Translations under genes and position numbers: made by a program
Source: Astropecten irregularis
Taxonomy: Eukaryota; Echinodermata; Asteroidea; Paxillosida; Astropectinidae
DNA: 64,000 nt
NCBI GenBank assembly: GCA_963971285.1
Contig: OZ020245.1
Coordinates: forward strand, 25,000,983-25,064,982
Reading direction: 5' to 3'
Part shown: in pieces, positions 45,364 through 58,267 of the stretch
Numbering within the stretch: the first letter of the stretch is position 1
Layout: each line of letters begins with the position of its first letter
Notes under the pieces: model-generated
What the model was told of the DNA's origin: nothing
Database searches by the model: none
Seen by the model: the letters and a program-made list of their open reading frames with translations, nothing else

Positions 45364-48300
45364 AAGTGTAGATGTTACGCCAACATTTGATGCGTTGAAT
45401 CTGCGAGAAGATCTTCTCAAAGGCATATATGCTTACGGTAGGATTGACAGAATTGATTACTTCTCGATGATACTTTGTGTTGCATCCAATTCGTGATAAA
45501 ATTTGAACGTGTTCAAATTAATAGCTTCTTACTGTTCCAAAATGTGATTTAAACTTTAACCAAATGTTCCCGAGTCTTAAAAATCTTAGATTGAACAAAC
45601 TTTGACAATATTTCAGTGTAAGACTCAAGAGTAAAGGCGATTGTGAATACGTGGGTTCCAAAACAGAAAGATTTCCACTGACGGCATTACGAGATTTACG
45701 GAAAAAGGGTTCGGCCTATTCCTCCAAGACCAAGAGTCAACTTAGGCCTATTCAGTTATTGGGTGGCCAAGTCATAATGAACTCCAATCTCAGGTGTATA
45801 ACACTGGGGTAGCATATCTGAAAAGTGATATTTTCAGTGGTTTTTTTACCTACAATGATACACTTCGAATGCAGTGGCAGCCATTTTTCTCAAAACGCCC
45901 TCTGTTGGTCCCGTATCATGCTTGTGCACAAGTGATGACCGTCAGTGGAATTCTTCCCTTCTCTTCTCAAACAGAAATGAAGAAGTATTGTGAAACCCAT
46001 GTCCAAATACACGTAGGCTACGCTTAACGTCAAATGTCGCAATAGCATTCTAAAAGTTATTTATCACATTCCAGTCTAATATAAATAACTGTCCATTGTT
46101 TCAATTTAACAGGTTTTGAGAAGCCATCTGCTATACAGCAAAGAGCCATCAAGCCAGTAGTTTCTGGTCGTGATGTCATTGCACAGTAAGTTATTAACTG
46201 CAATTTTCAATAATGCAGCTTTGTGGATAACTTACCTTAAATTAATGTGCCTGATTCTTTGATTTTTCAGATAAAGACAGCTGTCTTTATTTACGTTCCA
46301 TGTTCTGCTTATTAATTAACTCCTTACATGATAAGACATTTGCGTTACGGTTTCCACAACCCTAAACAAATGTTTCTATTGCTTTCATTTTTATCATCAG
46401 GGCCCAGTCTGGTACTGGAAAAACTGCAACGTTTTCCATCTCTGTTCTACAGTGTTTAGACACTCAGGTATGGTAATAGTTCATAATGTAGAGTTTTCAG
46501 ACTTGGCGAAAAAAATCAATCTTAAAGTTTTGTGAAATCCAACCCAGGATAACATTCAGACTGGCAGTGAAAGAAAGATTGAACAACCTGGATCCATGGA
46601 AAGTTTGTTTTTTTGTTTATATATATTACCCTACCTGTACATGTACCTTGTGGTGAATATCCATGTATGGTACAGTGTATCTTTTGCGGCACTAACATCA
46701 TCATGTTCAGATGCCAACAGCATTTTAATTTGGCCTGCAAAAAATTTTGTTTGGCCTGATCGGCCCGGAGCCCTGAACATTTTGGAGACAGGTAAATGAT
46801 GATTCTGCTGCCATTTAAAGTTGCATTTTGTGCCAGCAGTCTAGTGTTTGAAGTCATGCCTTGTCCTTAAGTGCATTACCCACTCTCTGACTCATGTATG
46901 AGAGCTAATTGTAATTGATCTATTTGCCTTTTTTTACTCTCAGGTCCGAGAAACACAAGCCCTGATATTGTCGCCAACACGTGAGCTGGCAGTGCAGATT
47001 CAGAAGGTATGAGGAGGTTCCTACTGAATTCTGCTTTGTTTTTCCGAGTCATTTAATTCTGATGTTAAAACCAATGTTTGTTGGATCATTTTGAAATCCT
47101 TTTTGTTTAGTAGAAATACAGCACAGTGTCAGATTTTGCTGGATTCAGAATAGTCTCTGTGATAGATGCACTCACCATACAACAAGCAATTGTCTGTCAC
47201 TTGCGTGTAGATTTCCTGAGAATTATGCAAACCAACCCAGCAACATCCTCCGTCATGACCCTGAAGGAAATGTTCTCAAAACAGATCTGATTGGTTGATG
47301 TGCCGCGTTGCATAAAATTTGCATGCAAACATATATCAGACGTTTGTACATAGTGTGGTACGGAGTAGAACAGGTGATACTTGGATTACATTTAGGAAGG
47401 TTCCCAGCCAATTGGGTATTGATTAGCACATAGCTTGATGTAAACTCTTGTTCTTTGTGTATCTTAGGTCATCTTGGCCCTTGGGGATTACATGAGCGTG
47501 TTGTGCCATTCTTGCATCGGAGGAACCAGCATCGGAGAAGACATACGCAAGCTGGACTTTGGCCAGCATGTCGTCTCGGGAACGCCCGGCAGAGTCTTCG
47601 GTATCCTTTGGCAACATTAATATTAACTCCATCAAGAGTGAAACTCGCAAACGTACCTCCTCAGACTGATGATTCCATGCATTTGGATATTGGTCAGATC
47701 ATGCAGCTATTAGTGAGCAATGTTTCTTCATGACCAAATGTGGTTTCAATATGACCACCCGAAATCCATGCCAACTCCATTTTGTGGTAAAACGTTAGGT
47801 TAGGTTGGCAGCTATGCTATAGGTGTGTATGCATTCCACGCGCAGACCTGTTGGATATAACTGTCAATTCATTGTTTGCCTCCTTAATCCACATGGCAAA
47901 TCAGACATGATCAAAAGACGGAACCTGAGAACCCGTTCCATCAAGATGCTGATCTTAGATGAAGCTGATGAGATGCTGAATAAAGGTATTCAATGTTGCC
48001 TTTGATTAGCCAAACAGCCTGTTTATGATGCCTGACAACTTTTGTCATCCATGTGTTTCACGTCGCATTTCAAGTCATTGTCCCTCTCTCTCTGGCTCAC
48101 TGGTTTTGATTTTGCGTCCTAATGACTCCTTGGTGCACAGGTTTCAAGGAGCAGATTTATGATGTCTACCGGTACCTCCCTCCGGCCACCCAAGTTCTTC
48201 TCTTCAGTGCTACCCTGCCTCACGAGATCCTGGAGATGACCACCAAGTTTATGACGGAGCCCATCCGTATCCTGGTCAAACGGTGAGCATTTTTGGATTT

Positions 48301-51088
48301 GTTGGGAGGGAGTCGACAGTATCAGTTGAAGACAAATCTGACTGTCTATCCTGATGAGGTCTCCTGATGATGAATAGAGCAGGCATGTCGAAACGTTGAG
48401 ACCTTTACGACAAGTGCGATGGAAATAGAAGTGCGAAAGTATGAAAGATTCTTACATGGTGTTTCCGCAAACCGATCCACAGACCGGAGGTTACTTGTAG
48501 GTTTCTTGTAGGATATTATTGATGAACCAGTAGATCAGTGTTATGCTCTAGGCATGCCAGGGAATGGCATCAAGGCAAAGACAAGATGTAAATGAAGACA
48601 TTAACCAGTGCAGTCTTCCTGGAATGTTGTTGGTGGACCTCATCCACTTCCAACTTCCATGCATTACTTGTGAAATCAGTGTACAAAATGTACAAGAGGT
48701 GTTTTGAGGATGAATTTGTTTCAAATGTGATCTGTCATTTTGATTGTGGCCTTGGCCTTCCCCCATTGCTTCCCTCCTAGTGATGAGCTGACGCTGGAAG
48801 GTATCAAGCAATTCTTTGTTGCTGTGGAGAAAGAGGAATGGAAGTTTGACACTCTGTGTGACCTGTATGATACGCTGACCATCACACAAGCTGTCATCTT
48901 CTGCAACACCAAGCGCAAGGTGAGACAGTTTCCCCTGGTCCTCTGGTGTCCATAATCCCAGCCATCCCAGATCCATAATACATCCCTATCACTGCAACAT
49001 CTTGTAGGACATAGGACAGCTCAGGCCTTGCATGGTAGAGTTGAGCTTGGTGACCCAATTTGCTGCAAGTTCCACGAAATGAGCCAATTTCATGGAATCT
49101 CTTCCGTAAGCAAATATTCTTCGCTACGATAGCTGACTTTTTTTGCTTACGGTTAATAGCATATTTCATGGGAGAGTTTTCTTTCTCGCTACACTATAAA
49201 GCAAGGACTTTCTGCAGAATGGACATGACAATATGTTAGCAGAAGAAAGTCAAGGTTAGCGTAGACATTCTTTATTAACCGATTATCCTCAGTGTAATAT
49301 GAAACATGGATGGATGCTGGTGTTGTTGTCTTGATGCACAGGTGGACTGGCTGACTGAGAAGATGAGAGAAGCTAACTTCACCGTCTCTTCCATGCACGG
49401 TGATATGCCACAGAAAGAAAGAGACGAAATCACCAAGGAGTTTAGGGCTGGAGAGACGTGAGTACAAGATGGTCAGGTTTAATACAGGATGGGGTTGGAC
49501 CGGGGAGGGGTATGAACTCTAAATTATAACTTTCTGTGTCACAAGATAATTACAAATTGGATTTACGGAGACACGTTAGTGTCTAAAAGTGGACATTAGG
49601 GAGACATTGGGACTTAGAGAGGCTTTTCAATGTCTCCCTAAGGTACCAGCTACCTTTTAAAGACAGAGTATGCTCTCAATATGAACATATGTTACTTTCA
49701 AGTTCATTGGTTTGGAGGATGTTTAGATATAGGTATTAAAGTAAAGTTTGTGCACAACCCTATGGAAAAGTCTCCCTAAGGTCCCATCCTCGGTTATGTA
49801 GATTACCCTTATAATCAACTAAGTCATGGTGTAATCTGCTATTAATACCAACGTTGCTTGTTGCATCAATTCAGTACATGCATAGTGGAAGCACAGATGG
49901 TAAGGTTTGCTGTAATGTACAAACAAGTCAACCTGTGTAAATCCACTTACTCAAGGCATCAAGTCTGTGTGTGTAATTTGCCGAGACTATGGTAACATGT
50001 TTATGTTGATTATTATTATCTTTCAGGCGAGTCCTGATCACCACAGATGTATGGGCCCGTGGTCTGGATGTGCAACAAGTCTCGCTTGTTATCAACTATG
50101 ATCTGCCCAATAACCGTGAGCTTTACATCCACAGGTAAGCTCAAACAAGCAAGGTGTTGTAAAGATGCACATATAGGAGTGTCTAGTATGCAGCTTCAAA
50201 TTGACAACTGAGACTCTGTTTTCCTTTTCAAAGCAGAGAATCTACTTCCGAACCGCAGCCAAAAGCCTCTATTTTGATACCCGTTATTTTAGAATGGATT
50301 CATAAAATGGAACTGGAGCCTGAGTCTCCGTTTCATAAACCTCCTAGTCTCTTTCAAATACCTAGAGATACAAAGATAGACTTTGGGGATAAAGTTTAGA
50401 TAGATGGATTTTCTTGCAGAAGCTGTACATGTATTGTAGTATTAAGTCTTCATAGTACTTAATATGTTCTTAACTGATGATTTGATGCGAATGATTATTG
50501 TGTTGCAGAATCGGTCGATCGGGTCGTTACGGCCGTAAAGGTGTCGCCATCAACTTCGTCAAGAGTGATGACATTCGTATCTTGAGAGATATTGAGCAGT
50601 ATTACAGCACACAGATTGATGAAATGCCAATGAATGGTAAGTCAACTCTGTATTTGGCCTTTAAAGATAGTATCATACTTTGGTAGCATACCGAAACAGA
50701 AATCCTCGCAGATTTACCTATAACTTACAGAGTATAAAGATGGTGATTGTAGAAACATACCGTTAAACTTTTTCTGCCTGAAATGCTGCATTTATCCAGA
50801 AAAGAGTATTAAAAACCAGTGACCAGAATTATTTTTGATCAATAATCAAAAAGTGAAAAGACTAAGAAATACCGTGGCAATTTTTTACTGTTTTCTCAAA
50901 AACTGGACACCGTATGGGACTGAAACTTTCACACATGACTATGTGGATGTTTACAAATAACACACGGCCAGATTGTAGAAAGATGATACTGAAATCAGGT
51001 AATGTTGTGGATTTGTTGAATAATGTTGTGGATTTGTTGAATAATTTTCCTCTCTTTATTTTCGTCAACAGTCGCTGACTTGATCTGA
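45293..51088 (+). CDS. EIF4A3: eIF4A3, DEAD-box RNA helicase of the exon junction complex
   Basis: ATP-dependent RNA clamp that anchors the exon junction complex on spliced mRNA in the nucleus. Twelve exons: 45293-45437, 46113-46185, 46401-46467, 46944-47006, 47468-47600, 47905-47985, 48141-48282, 48781-48919, 49342-49457, 50027-50134, 50509-50636 and 51072-51088, all GT/AG and in phase, giving 403 residues (human 411). Motifs: Q motif around 32-58, Walker A AQSGTGKT 74-81, PTREL 106-110, TPGR 155-158, DEAD 179-182, SAT 210-212, HGDMPQ 300-305, ARGLDV 330-335 and HRIGRSGR 355-362. The ending [16 protein letters not shown] and the start [15 protein letters not shown] are diagnostic of eIF4A3 rather than eIF4A1/2. 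The start ATG is in good context (GTCAGCATGG). The last exon codes only the final residues (VADLI). Introns contain I, P, J, R and A family repeats. Confidence 0.97.
47150..47395. repeat. Family I repeat in EIF4A3 intron 4, diverged
   Basis: GTGATAGATGCACTCACCATAC, CAGATCTGATTGGTTGATGT and GCATAAAATTTGCATGC are shared with 62408-62753. Confidence 0.65.
48340..48485 (+). repeat. P-family repeat with a hammerhead-like core, in EIF4A3 intron 7
   Basis: GGTCTC (48358-48363) next to CTGATGA (48364-48370), then GAAAC (48390-48394) and GAGACC (48398-48403); the tail matches 25085-25230. Confidence 0.6.
49562..49800 (+). repeat. R-family repeat in EIF4A3 intron 9
   Basis: GGAGACACGTTAGTGTCTAAAA to GTCTCCCTAAGGTCCCATCC; shares AATATGAACATATGT and AGTTCATTGGTTTG with 56428-56657. 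Confidence 0.7.
50200..50340. repeat. J-family fragment in EIF4A3 intron 10
   Basis: GAGAATCTACTTCCGAACCG and AGCCTCTATTTTGATACCCG match the J copies at 19438 and 22356. Confidence 0.65.
50665..50941 (+). mobile_element. Family A TTAA element in the last EIF4A3 intron, truncated
   Basis: Starts after TTAA as AGATAGTATCATACTTTGG, 28 bp past the exon 11 donor; its far end is lost after GAAACTTTCACACATGACTA. Confidence 0.75.
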
Positions 51089-52798
51089 GGAGGCTCAGAG
51101 CCGGTATAAAGACCAAAGCGGGAGATACAAGATGAATAATACAAGTCGATACAAAGAAAAAAACTACAATCCACACATTTTTGGAAATCTGTTGGCTGTG
51201 AAAGATTTATCTCCATGGAGAATCGTTGTTTTTGATCCGTGAAAAAAATTCCTATGACATTTTCTGTAAGTTCTGCTTAGATATAAATACTGTCAAATAC
51301 TGTCATGAAAATATGAATTTTTGTTTTCACACAAGTTCTGTACATAGCAGTTTTTAGTAGGGTTGTGTTTATTAAAACAAGTAATTTTTAAAGGGCTCCG
51401 CGTTAAATTTGAGTGCAGAATGGGAATCAAAATCAAAAAATCATAAATCACTTTTTACTGAAAACCACTTGGTTTTAGAAAACTAGCATGACTCGTCACT
51501 CAGAATTCACCACTCCTCCGTCGCAGTGTTAATTTTTTCTGTTTTGAAGGGAAACTTCCTTACTTTTATACCGTTGTTTGCTTGGAGAGTTCTTAGCTAT
51601 TTATAGAAATCAAAGAATAACATTTTGACATATCTTGTTTTGTGACATATTTTCATGTCAGCATATGATATTACAAACCTCCTTTATGTGCCATATCAAA
51701 GCTTTGCTACTTGATCACGGAGGTGACTTTTATTTGACAAATCTTGACGAATCATCTTATACTTGCAGCACAGTTTCTCATAATAGTGACATGTTGTATG
51801 GTTTCATGTAAATTTGTACTAAGATTGTAATGCCTTATGACAATTAACAAAAGCACATTGATATCTAGAGGGTATAGATGGTGATTTGAATACAAAGATA
51901 AGTGCACAGCATTATCAAGGCCTCATTATCTTTGACTGTTTATAAACCAATTTGTTGGCATCGTCATAAGATCTCATGTGAGCCTCTCCAAAGGGTTGGA
52001 TCGAACAAATTTTTTGGGCGAAAAATGCATTGCTAAACCATGGAAGTAAGACTTTCAGGCAACAGTCATCGCATAATAGTGCAGAATAGTCACAGAATCT
52101 GTGACTTTTTTGTACGTAGTGAAATTTGGGCTGAACATTTCTCGTTTTTGTTGACATCCGAAATGATAATTGAATTTTATATCTTCTGAATGCCTCTTCA
52201 CGACATCAGGAACTCCAGGGTGAGTCATTATGCCACGGATCTCCGATTAACAGTCATTTTAGGGGTGGGGAATAACGAACTCGTGTTTTTCAAGTTAGAC
52301 ATCCTGTAGCTCTATATACGACAACAACATCAGAAGTAATATAGGGCTACAGTTACTGCAGCTATCATTATGCCATCTACATACTAGTAATAGTTCCATG
52401 TATCCTTTTGATGTTGACGGAATTGGGATATCCATACTGTACATATTCTTCAATTTTATTTTTAAAGGAAGCTGATGGGGTTCGTAGATGTTTACAAATG
52501 TGGGTTTTACTACTTTTGCTTGTGTTTTTGTACATGGAAGAATCCTGGCTTAAGTGAATTTGATTTCGAACATTTCATTTAATAATATTCAGTTTGCTTT
52601 TAATTTTAGTGCTGTACTCTACATTTTGGTGTAACTCAAACTAGAAATGGCAAGATGCACATTATGCATGCCACATCTTATTTCCAACTGATGATGTCCG
52701 TGTGTTTTAGTGGAACTTTGTACATTTTAGTCATTTTTGTAGTCGTCTGTTTTTCTGTGTATTTTTTTCCATCTGCATTCAGTTTCTATTTGTCATTG

Positions 52799-52804
52799 AA
52801 TAAA
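52799..52804 (+). promoter_or_regulatory. Candidate EIF4A3 poly(A) signal
   Basis: AATAAA about 1.7 kb downstream of the EIF4A3 stop, preceded by a T-rich stretch. The intervening sequence is AT-rich, not strongly repetitive and without a gene, as expected of a long 3' UTR. Earlier signals are not excluded. Confidence 0.3.
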
Positions 52805-53129
52805 ATAATGAGAGGATAACATGATAATTGCTTCCTGTAGTATATAGTTCTTTGCTGTGATCATGGTCAGGGGACAACAAGTTTGTGGTCACTTTAGAAC
52901 AACAATAATAAGGAAGTCACAACCCTGCTCATCTTAGGAGGCATATAATTATGTAGTCGGACGTATGAAGCTCAAATGCGACTGTACCCGTCCCCGTCCC
53001 CTTTCACATTACTACACTTGACCACCCCTCCCCTCTGAAACATGTGAGTTTGTTCCCCCAAAAACGTGTAGGTTTGTCTACCAATATTGAGTTTTTAAAA
53101 TACGTCTGTCTCCTAAATAATAATAATAA

Positions 53130-53470
53130 TATCGGACATTTATATTGCGCAGCTACTATATGAATATACTCTACTGGACATTACACATTTATTATTATCC
53201 CTGGTCATCGGGCCAAAATTTACATTCCTGAAACCATCTCAACTCCCTGGGAGTATACAGCCTCGTGCTACCGTATTCAGTGCACAGAGGCTAATCAAAC
53301 CACAAAGCCATCTCTACCCTCACAGGTACCCATTTACACCTGGGTGAAGAGGAGCAATATGTGACAAAGCATCTTGCCCAAGGACGCAAACACCACTAAC
53401 CCATGGCTGGATTGGAACCCACAATCTGTAGATTGACCACAAGACATTGAGTTCAACACACTAGGCCACA
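53130..53470 (-). repeat. SINE-like interspersed repeat
   Basis: (ATA)n followed by ATCGGACATTTATATTGCGC and, further on, CAGGTACCCATTTACACCTG and CATCTTGCCCAAGGACGC. These words recur in dispersed repeats of many invertebrates; the family name is not assigned. It abuts the 64-bp minisatellite. Confidence 0.55.
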
Positions 53471-53475
53471 GCACT

Positions 53476-54474
53476 CCTAGTATTCTCCCGTTGAGACGCG
53501 TTGGCCTGTCTACCAATCTAGGGCTTCGTGCGTCTGCCTCCTGGTATTCTCCCATTGAGACGCGTTGGCCTGTCTACCAATCTAGGGCTTCGTGCGTCTG
53601 CCTCCTAGTATTCTCCCATTGAGACGCGTTGGCCTGTCTACCAATCTAGGGCTTCGTGCGTCTGCCTCCTAGTATTCTCCCGTTGAGACGCGTTGGCCTG
53701 TCTACCAATCTAGGGCTTCGTGCGTCTGCCTCCTAGTATTCTCCCGTTGAGACGCGCTGGCCTGTCTACCAATCTAGGGCTTGGTACGTCTGCCTCCTAG
53801 TATTCTCCCATTGAGACGCGTTGGCCTGTCTACCAACGTAGGGCTTGGTACGTCTGCCTCCTAGCATTCTCCCGTTGAGACGCGCTGGCCTGTCTACCAA
53901 TCTAGGGCTTCGTGCGTCTGCCTCCTAGTATTCTCCCATTGAGACGCGTTGGCCTGTCTACCAATCTAGGGCTTCGTGCGTCTGCCTCCTAGTATTCTCC
54001 CATTGAGATGCGTTGGCCTGTCTACCAATCTAGGGCTTCGTGCGTCTGCCTCCTAGTATTCTCCCATTGAGACGCGTTGGCCTGTCCACCAATGAAGGGC
54101 TTGGTACGTCTGCCTCCTAGAATTCTCCCGCTGAGACGCGTTGGCCTGTCTACCAACGAAGGGCTTGGTACGTCTGCCTCCTAGTATTCTCCCATTGAGA
54201 CGCGTTGGCCTGTCTACCAATGAAGGGCTTGGTACGTCTGCCTCCTAGTATCTCCCGTTGAGACGTGCGAGTTCGTCTACCAATGTAGAGCTTGGTACGT
54301 CTGCCTCCTAGCATTCTTCCACTGGGACGTGCGGGTTCGTCTACCAATATTGGGCTTGGTACGTCTTCCTCCTGGCATTCTCCCGTTGAGACAAGCGGGT
54401 CCGTCTACCAACGTAGGGCTTCGTACGTCTGCCTCCTAGCATTCTCCCAATGAGACGTGCGGGTTCGTCTAACA
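53476..54474 (+). repeat. Minisatellite, 64-bp unit, about 15 copies
   Basis: Unit contains TATTCTCCCGTTGAGACGCG, TTGGCCTGTCTACCAATC and GGGCTTCGTGCGTCTGCCTC. Starts at 53481, 53545 and 53609 fix the period at 64. Units on the left are nearly identical, units on the right (after about 54250) are more diverged. Confidence 0.93.
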
Positions 54475-55082
54475 ATAAGAACATGAGCACCATCAGGCTA
54501 GCTGGCTGGCTGACCAAACCTGAACATTATTCCACTGGTCTAGGGTTCTAGTCCAATTGAGTTTCCATTCTTTGCCCCATACATCTAATGAATGCTGTTT
54601 ATCACAAATATTTGTATTTCTTTGTCAATGGGAAAGATAAATAGACGGTACAATGTTCTTATTAAAACACAATTGATCTCAGATGTGCAATCACAAAGTC
54701 ACTTGTTTTAATGCCTATAGCCATAGTAACATAATGAATACAAAGCTCAATACTTCTGACATACTTTGCAAACTACATACATCATGTTATGGTGGGTGTG
54801 TTATTAAGTTATTACAATCATAAAAGTACTGCTTATAATGAAAGCAAATAGCTCGATACCATGAAATAAACTGAAAGAATTACATAAATACTCCATCTAA
54901 TAATCTAAAATATCAAACAATATTTCCAAATTGCATACATGATAATTACAAAATATTTACCCCCAAAAAGCCATCATAATATCCATCTCTCTGGGAAGAC
55001 AATCTCAATTCTCGAATTCCTCACAGAATGGAAATACACCGAGTCATATATTTGATATAAATATCTCAATACATGTAATAAA

Positions 55083-55275
55083 CTGCTGCAAACTGCTCAT
55101 CATCCAAACATGACCTGAAATATAGCAAATGCTTGGAGTTATTAGGAGGGCCTGATGCATTTAGTTTAGCACAAAGGCTAGCCTTTTTTGAGAAAGATCC
55201 TGCCAAGATCGAATCGCGTCCTTTGAGAAAGATCCTGCTAGGATAAAAATGTATCAGGCCCTCCTAAATCCAAGC
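55083..55275. repeat. Q-family repeat, with an internal duplication
   Basis: CTGCAAACTGCTCATCATCC, then GGAGGGCCTGATGCATT and two copies of GAGAAAGATCCTGC, ending with the inverse TATCAGGCCCTCC. Confidence 0.55.
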
Positions 55276-55683
55276 AGATATATCTCTTTTAACAAAATGA
55301 TTTGATGGCTATACAAGTATCGGAACCACATTTACAACTCAGGGACACTAGCTTATCTACGGAGAAGGGTCCTCTGTGTACATCTTGCCAATGACCTACA
55401 CGTTGACATACATGAGCCAAATCTTGGGCAAATTCCTGTCCAAAAAAAGCAAACTATTATAAAGCAAAGGCCAAGTTTATTGAACCCAACAGACAAGGCA
55501 CGGATGTTAATTCTGAATATTAGTACAATGACATAAATTACAGAGAATGCCCTTAATACATCTCTTTAATTCAGGCCTGGGTTTTACTTCTTATTCTGCT
55601 GTCAACTTTTTGGTAATTTGAAAAATTTGTTAGGGGTTCTTGAGTTTCAATACACAGGAGTTTTGATCTAGCTCCCTGAGATC

Positions 55684-55862
55684 AGAACTGTTTTTGGTGA
55701 TTGATTTTTACTCATTTCTTGATGCGTTTCAGCATTTCAGGCAAAAAATGTTAACAGTATGTTTCTATCATCACCATCTATAAAAACTGTACCCTGTATT
55801 AAAGTTATAGGTAAATCTGTGAAGATTTCTGTTTTGTTATGCTGCCCAAGGATGATGCTACC
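55684..55862 (-). mobile_element. Family A element, right half only
   Basis: Keeps the TTTCAGGCAAAAAATGTTAAC and ATAGGTAAATCTGTGAAG segments and a degraded TGATGCTACCTTTA end. Confidence 0.6.
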
Positions 55863-56427
55863 TTTATACCTAAATTAGACAAACATAAAACTGCTTATCT
55901 CTTCATCATGGAAATGCTACAATTGCCATTTTGAACCATTTTCCCAGCAAAAAAAAACCCACAATTTGGAGGAATTTGCTTAGGAGCAATGAAGAACATC
56001 TTATGTAACAATAACATGTATGTATAAATGTTAAAATGTACTTATAAGTACAGAATGGCAATACCCTGAATTGAAGAGTACAAAATATGCAGCATTTCTT
56101 TATCAAAAAAAGATTTTGTTCAAAAATCTAATCACCTACATTATAAACTCCAAGCAAACTTCGAGAATTATGACAAGAGGCAAGAGTGCAATGATTTATT
56201 ATTTGGTCCAATCACTTCCTTTTCTTTCAAGGTGATGATGGAGGGGTTTGATGTCTGTTTAGGAAACAATGAGTATAAGAGCTAAATTATACCTGCATTA
56301 GTATTTTGGGCAATTTTTCTAAGTACAATTTGCCACTGCGGCTGTACGTGGCACTGCCCTTTATTATACTGGTATGCTATTTTGCCATGCACTTCTATAC
56401 TGTTTGCTTCATAATTACAAATGGGGT

Positions 56428-56657
56428 ATTAGGGAGACACGTTATAATCTAAAAGTGGACTTTTTGATGTCTCCTTAAGGTACCAGCGACCCTGCCATAT
56501 TTTTTTATTGTCCATATTTTAATAGAAGACAGAGAATGATCTCAATATGAACATATGTCAATGTCAAGTTCATTGGTTTGAAGGATGTTTAGAAATAGGT
56601 AAGTAAAGTTTGTGCACGACCCTATGGGAAAGTCTCCCTAAGGTCAGATCCTCGGTT
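56428..56657 (+). repeat. R-family repeat
   Basis: Second copy of 49562-49800, same orientation, ends GGGAGACACGTTA and TCTCCCTAAGGTC. Confidence 0.7.
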
Positions 56658-57122
56658 ATATTTATGACAATGTTCATTTTTGGCAATGGCTATTTATGAA
56701 AATGCCCATATTTGGAAATGTCCATATTTGGCAGTAGTCTACATGTATAACTATCTTGCAATGTCCCTATATCACGTATATGCTATCTTGTAATGCTGTT
56801 ATACATGACTGACACTTTGCAACTGAAAGGCCTTGAATATATGCTACTAGGAAATGCCACTTTTATGCTAATTATGAATTATATCATTATATGTTTTATG
56901 CCGATGCCATTCCATTCAACATGATTCCTTTGATTTAATTTTCAATTTGATATGAAAGCTTTATAACTATCAGTACCGTAGCTCACAATTATGAATACTA
57001 AACAATAAACAGAGAAAAATATAGAATTGCTCAATCTTACAATTTGGCAAATGTACTTATTACAAAATCATCTTTAAGGTATAAACAGAACGGAAATTAC
57101 ACATTCTACATTGGCTCATTTG

Positions 57123-57757
57123 CAGTGTTGTAGTCGAGAACAAAAATTCGAGTAAGTGTTCCGAGCACACACAGTGCCGAGTACGGGCCGAGTCAGAGTA
57201 CTTTTTCATCGAGTCCTGTGCCCAAACAAACGAGTTCGAGTTTTTTCAGAGTCCGAGTACGGGCCAAGTTCGAGTACAAAGACATCGAGTACATCCCGAG
57301 TACATTTTAAAACTAGGCCATGTGCCCATTAGAGAATGTGACGTATTTGTGTACATGTCACAACATCTCCCCCCCCCACGATCTTTCCATACATTGTTAG
57401 TTAGAAAATACCGCATGTAATGAATGCGGTTCATAAAAAGAAGGTTGCAATATATTTCGCTGGTATTTTTGTAGTGTTTGTACAAAATGCGCTGCATATT
57501 TAGAGTCAATAACGCAATACATTCATCATTATTTTAATAATTTCAGCATTGAAAAATCAATATAAAAGAAATTTTATTTCAAGTAGTTGCAACTATAAGG
57601 ATCGAGTTCACCGAGTACAATTGGGCGAGTTCGGGGACGAGTCAGAGTACGAAATTACGAGTACGGGCCGAGTACTTGTTTTTCCCGAGTACTTATGACC
57701 CAGTACGGGCCAAGTACTTAGTGGTTCTCGAGTTCGAGTTTGAGTACGACAACACTG
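57123..57757. mobile_element. CAGTGTTGT-ended element built of GAGTACGGGCC repeats
   Basis: Ends CAGTGTTGTAGTCGAG and GAGTACGACAACACTG. Flanks CTCATTTG and CTCATTTC agree at 7 of 8 bases. Both ends carry many irregular copies of CGAGTACGGGCCGAGT. Confidence 0.78.
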
Positions 57758-58104
57758 CTCATTTCATCACATAAAGTAGACGCTTACACAATTTGTATTC
57801 ATTTTGGGTTTAACCACTTCGAGTTTGTATTAATGAAATTTACATTGAATTTCTTGGAGAATGCTAGCAGCTGTTAACCTTTTACAGCCACTGATATTTA
57901 CAAGTTGGTATTGCTACTACATCCAGTATAAAAAGGCACCGCACACATAATATTTCATTATCATGACAAAATGTCATCTGTTTAGTGCTCTGTAATGAAA
58001 TGATGTGCTATGCACTCACTTTATTCCGTACGCAGGGGAATTATTGATGAAACCTCAAGTCTGTGGAGAGAGTACAGTATCAGGCAGCCATATAACCTAA
58101 CTTA

Positions 58105-58267
58105 CAAGTTTTCCTACACCCATACCGAAATTTATAAATTCTTGTGGAGACACGACTTTGTTCTCGTGTACTTATGAGCACTCTCCAAGGAGCAGAATTG
58201 AAATCGATCCTATTTGAATCAGAATCACTTTCCTGAGTTGAAATTTGTAGGAAATGAATCTGTATTG
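58105..58267 (+). repeat. S-family repeat
   Basis: ATTCTTGTGGAGACACGAC, CTCTCCAAGGAGCAGAATTG and GAATCAGAATCACTTTCC match 22830-23090; joined on the right to the 58268-58496 element. Confidence 0.6.

Larger units (their letters stand above)
54480..57100. other. AT-rich intergenic stretch between EIF4A3 and the TRIM9-like gene
   Basis: No gene seen. Contains Q, A and R repeat copies only. Confidence 0.55.
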
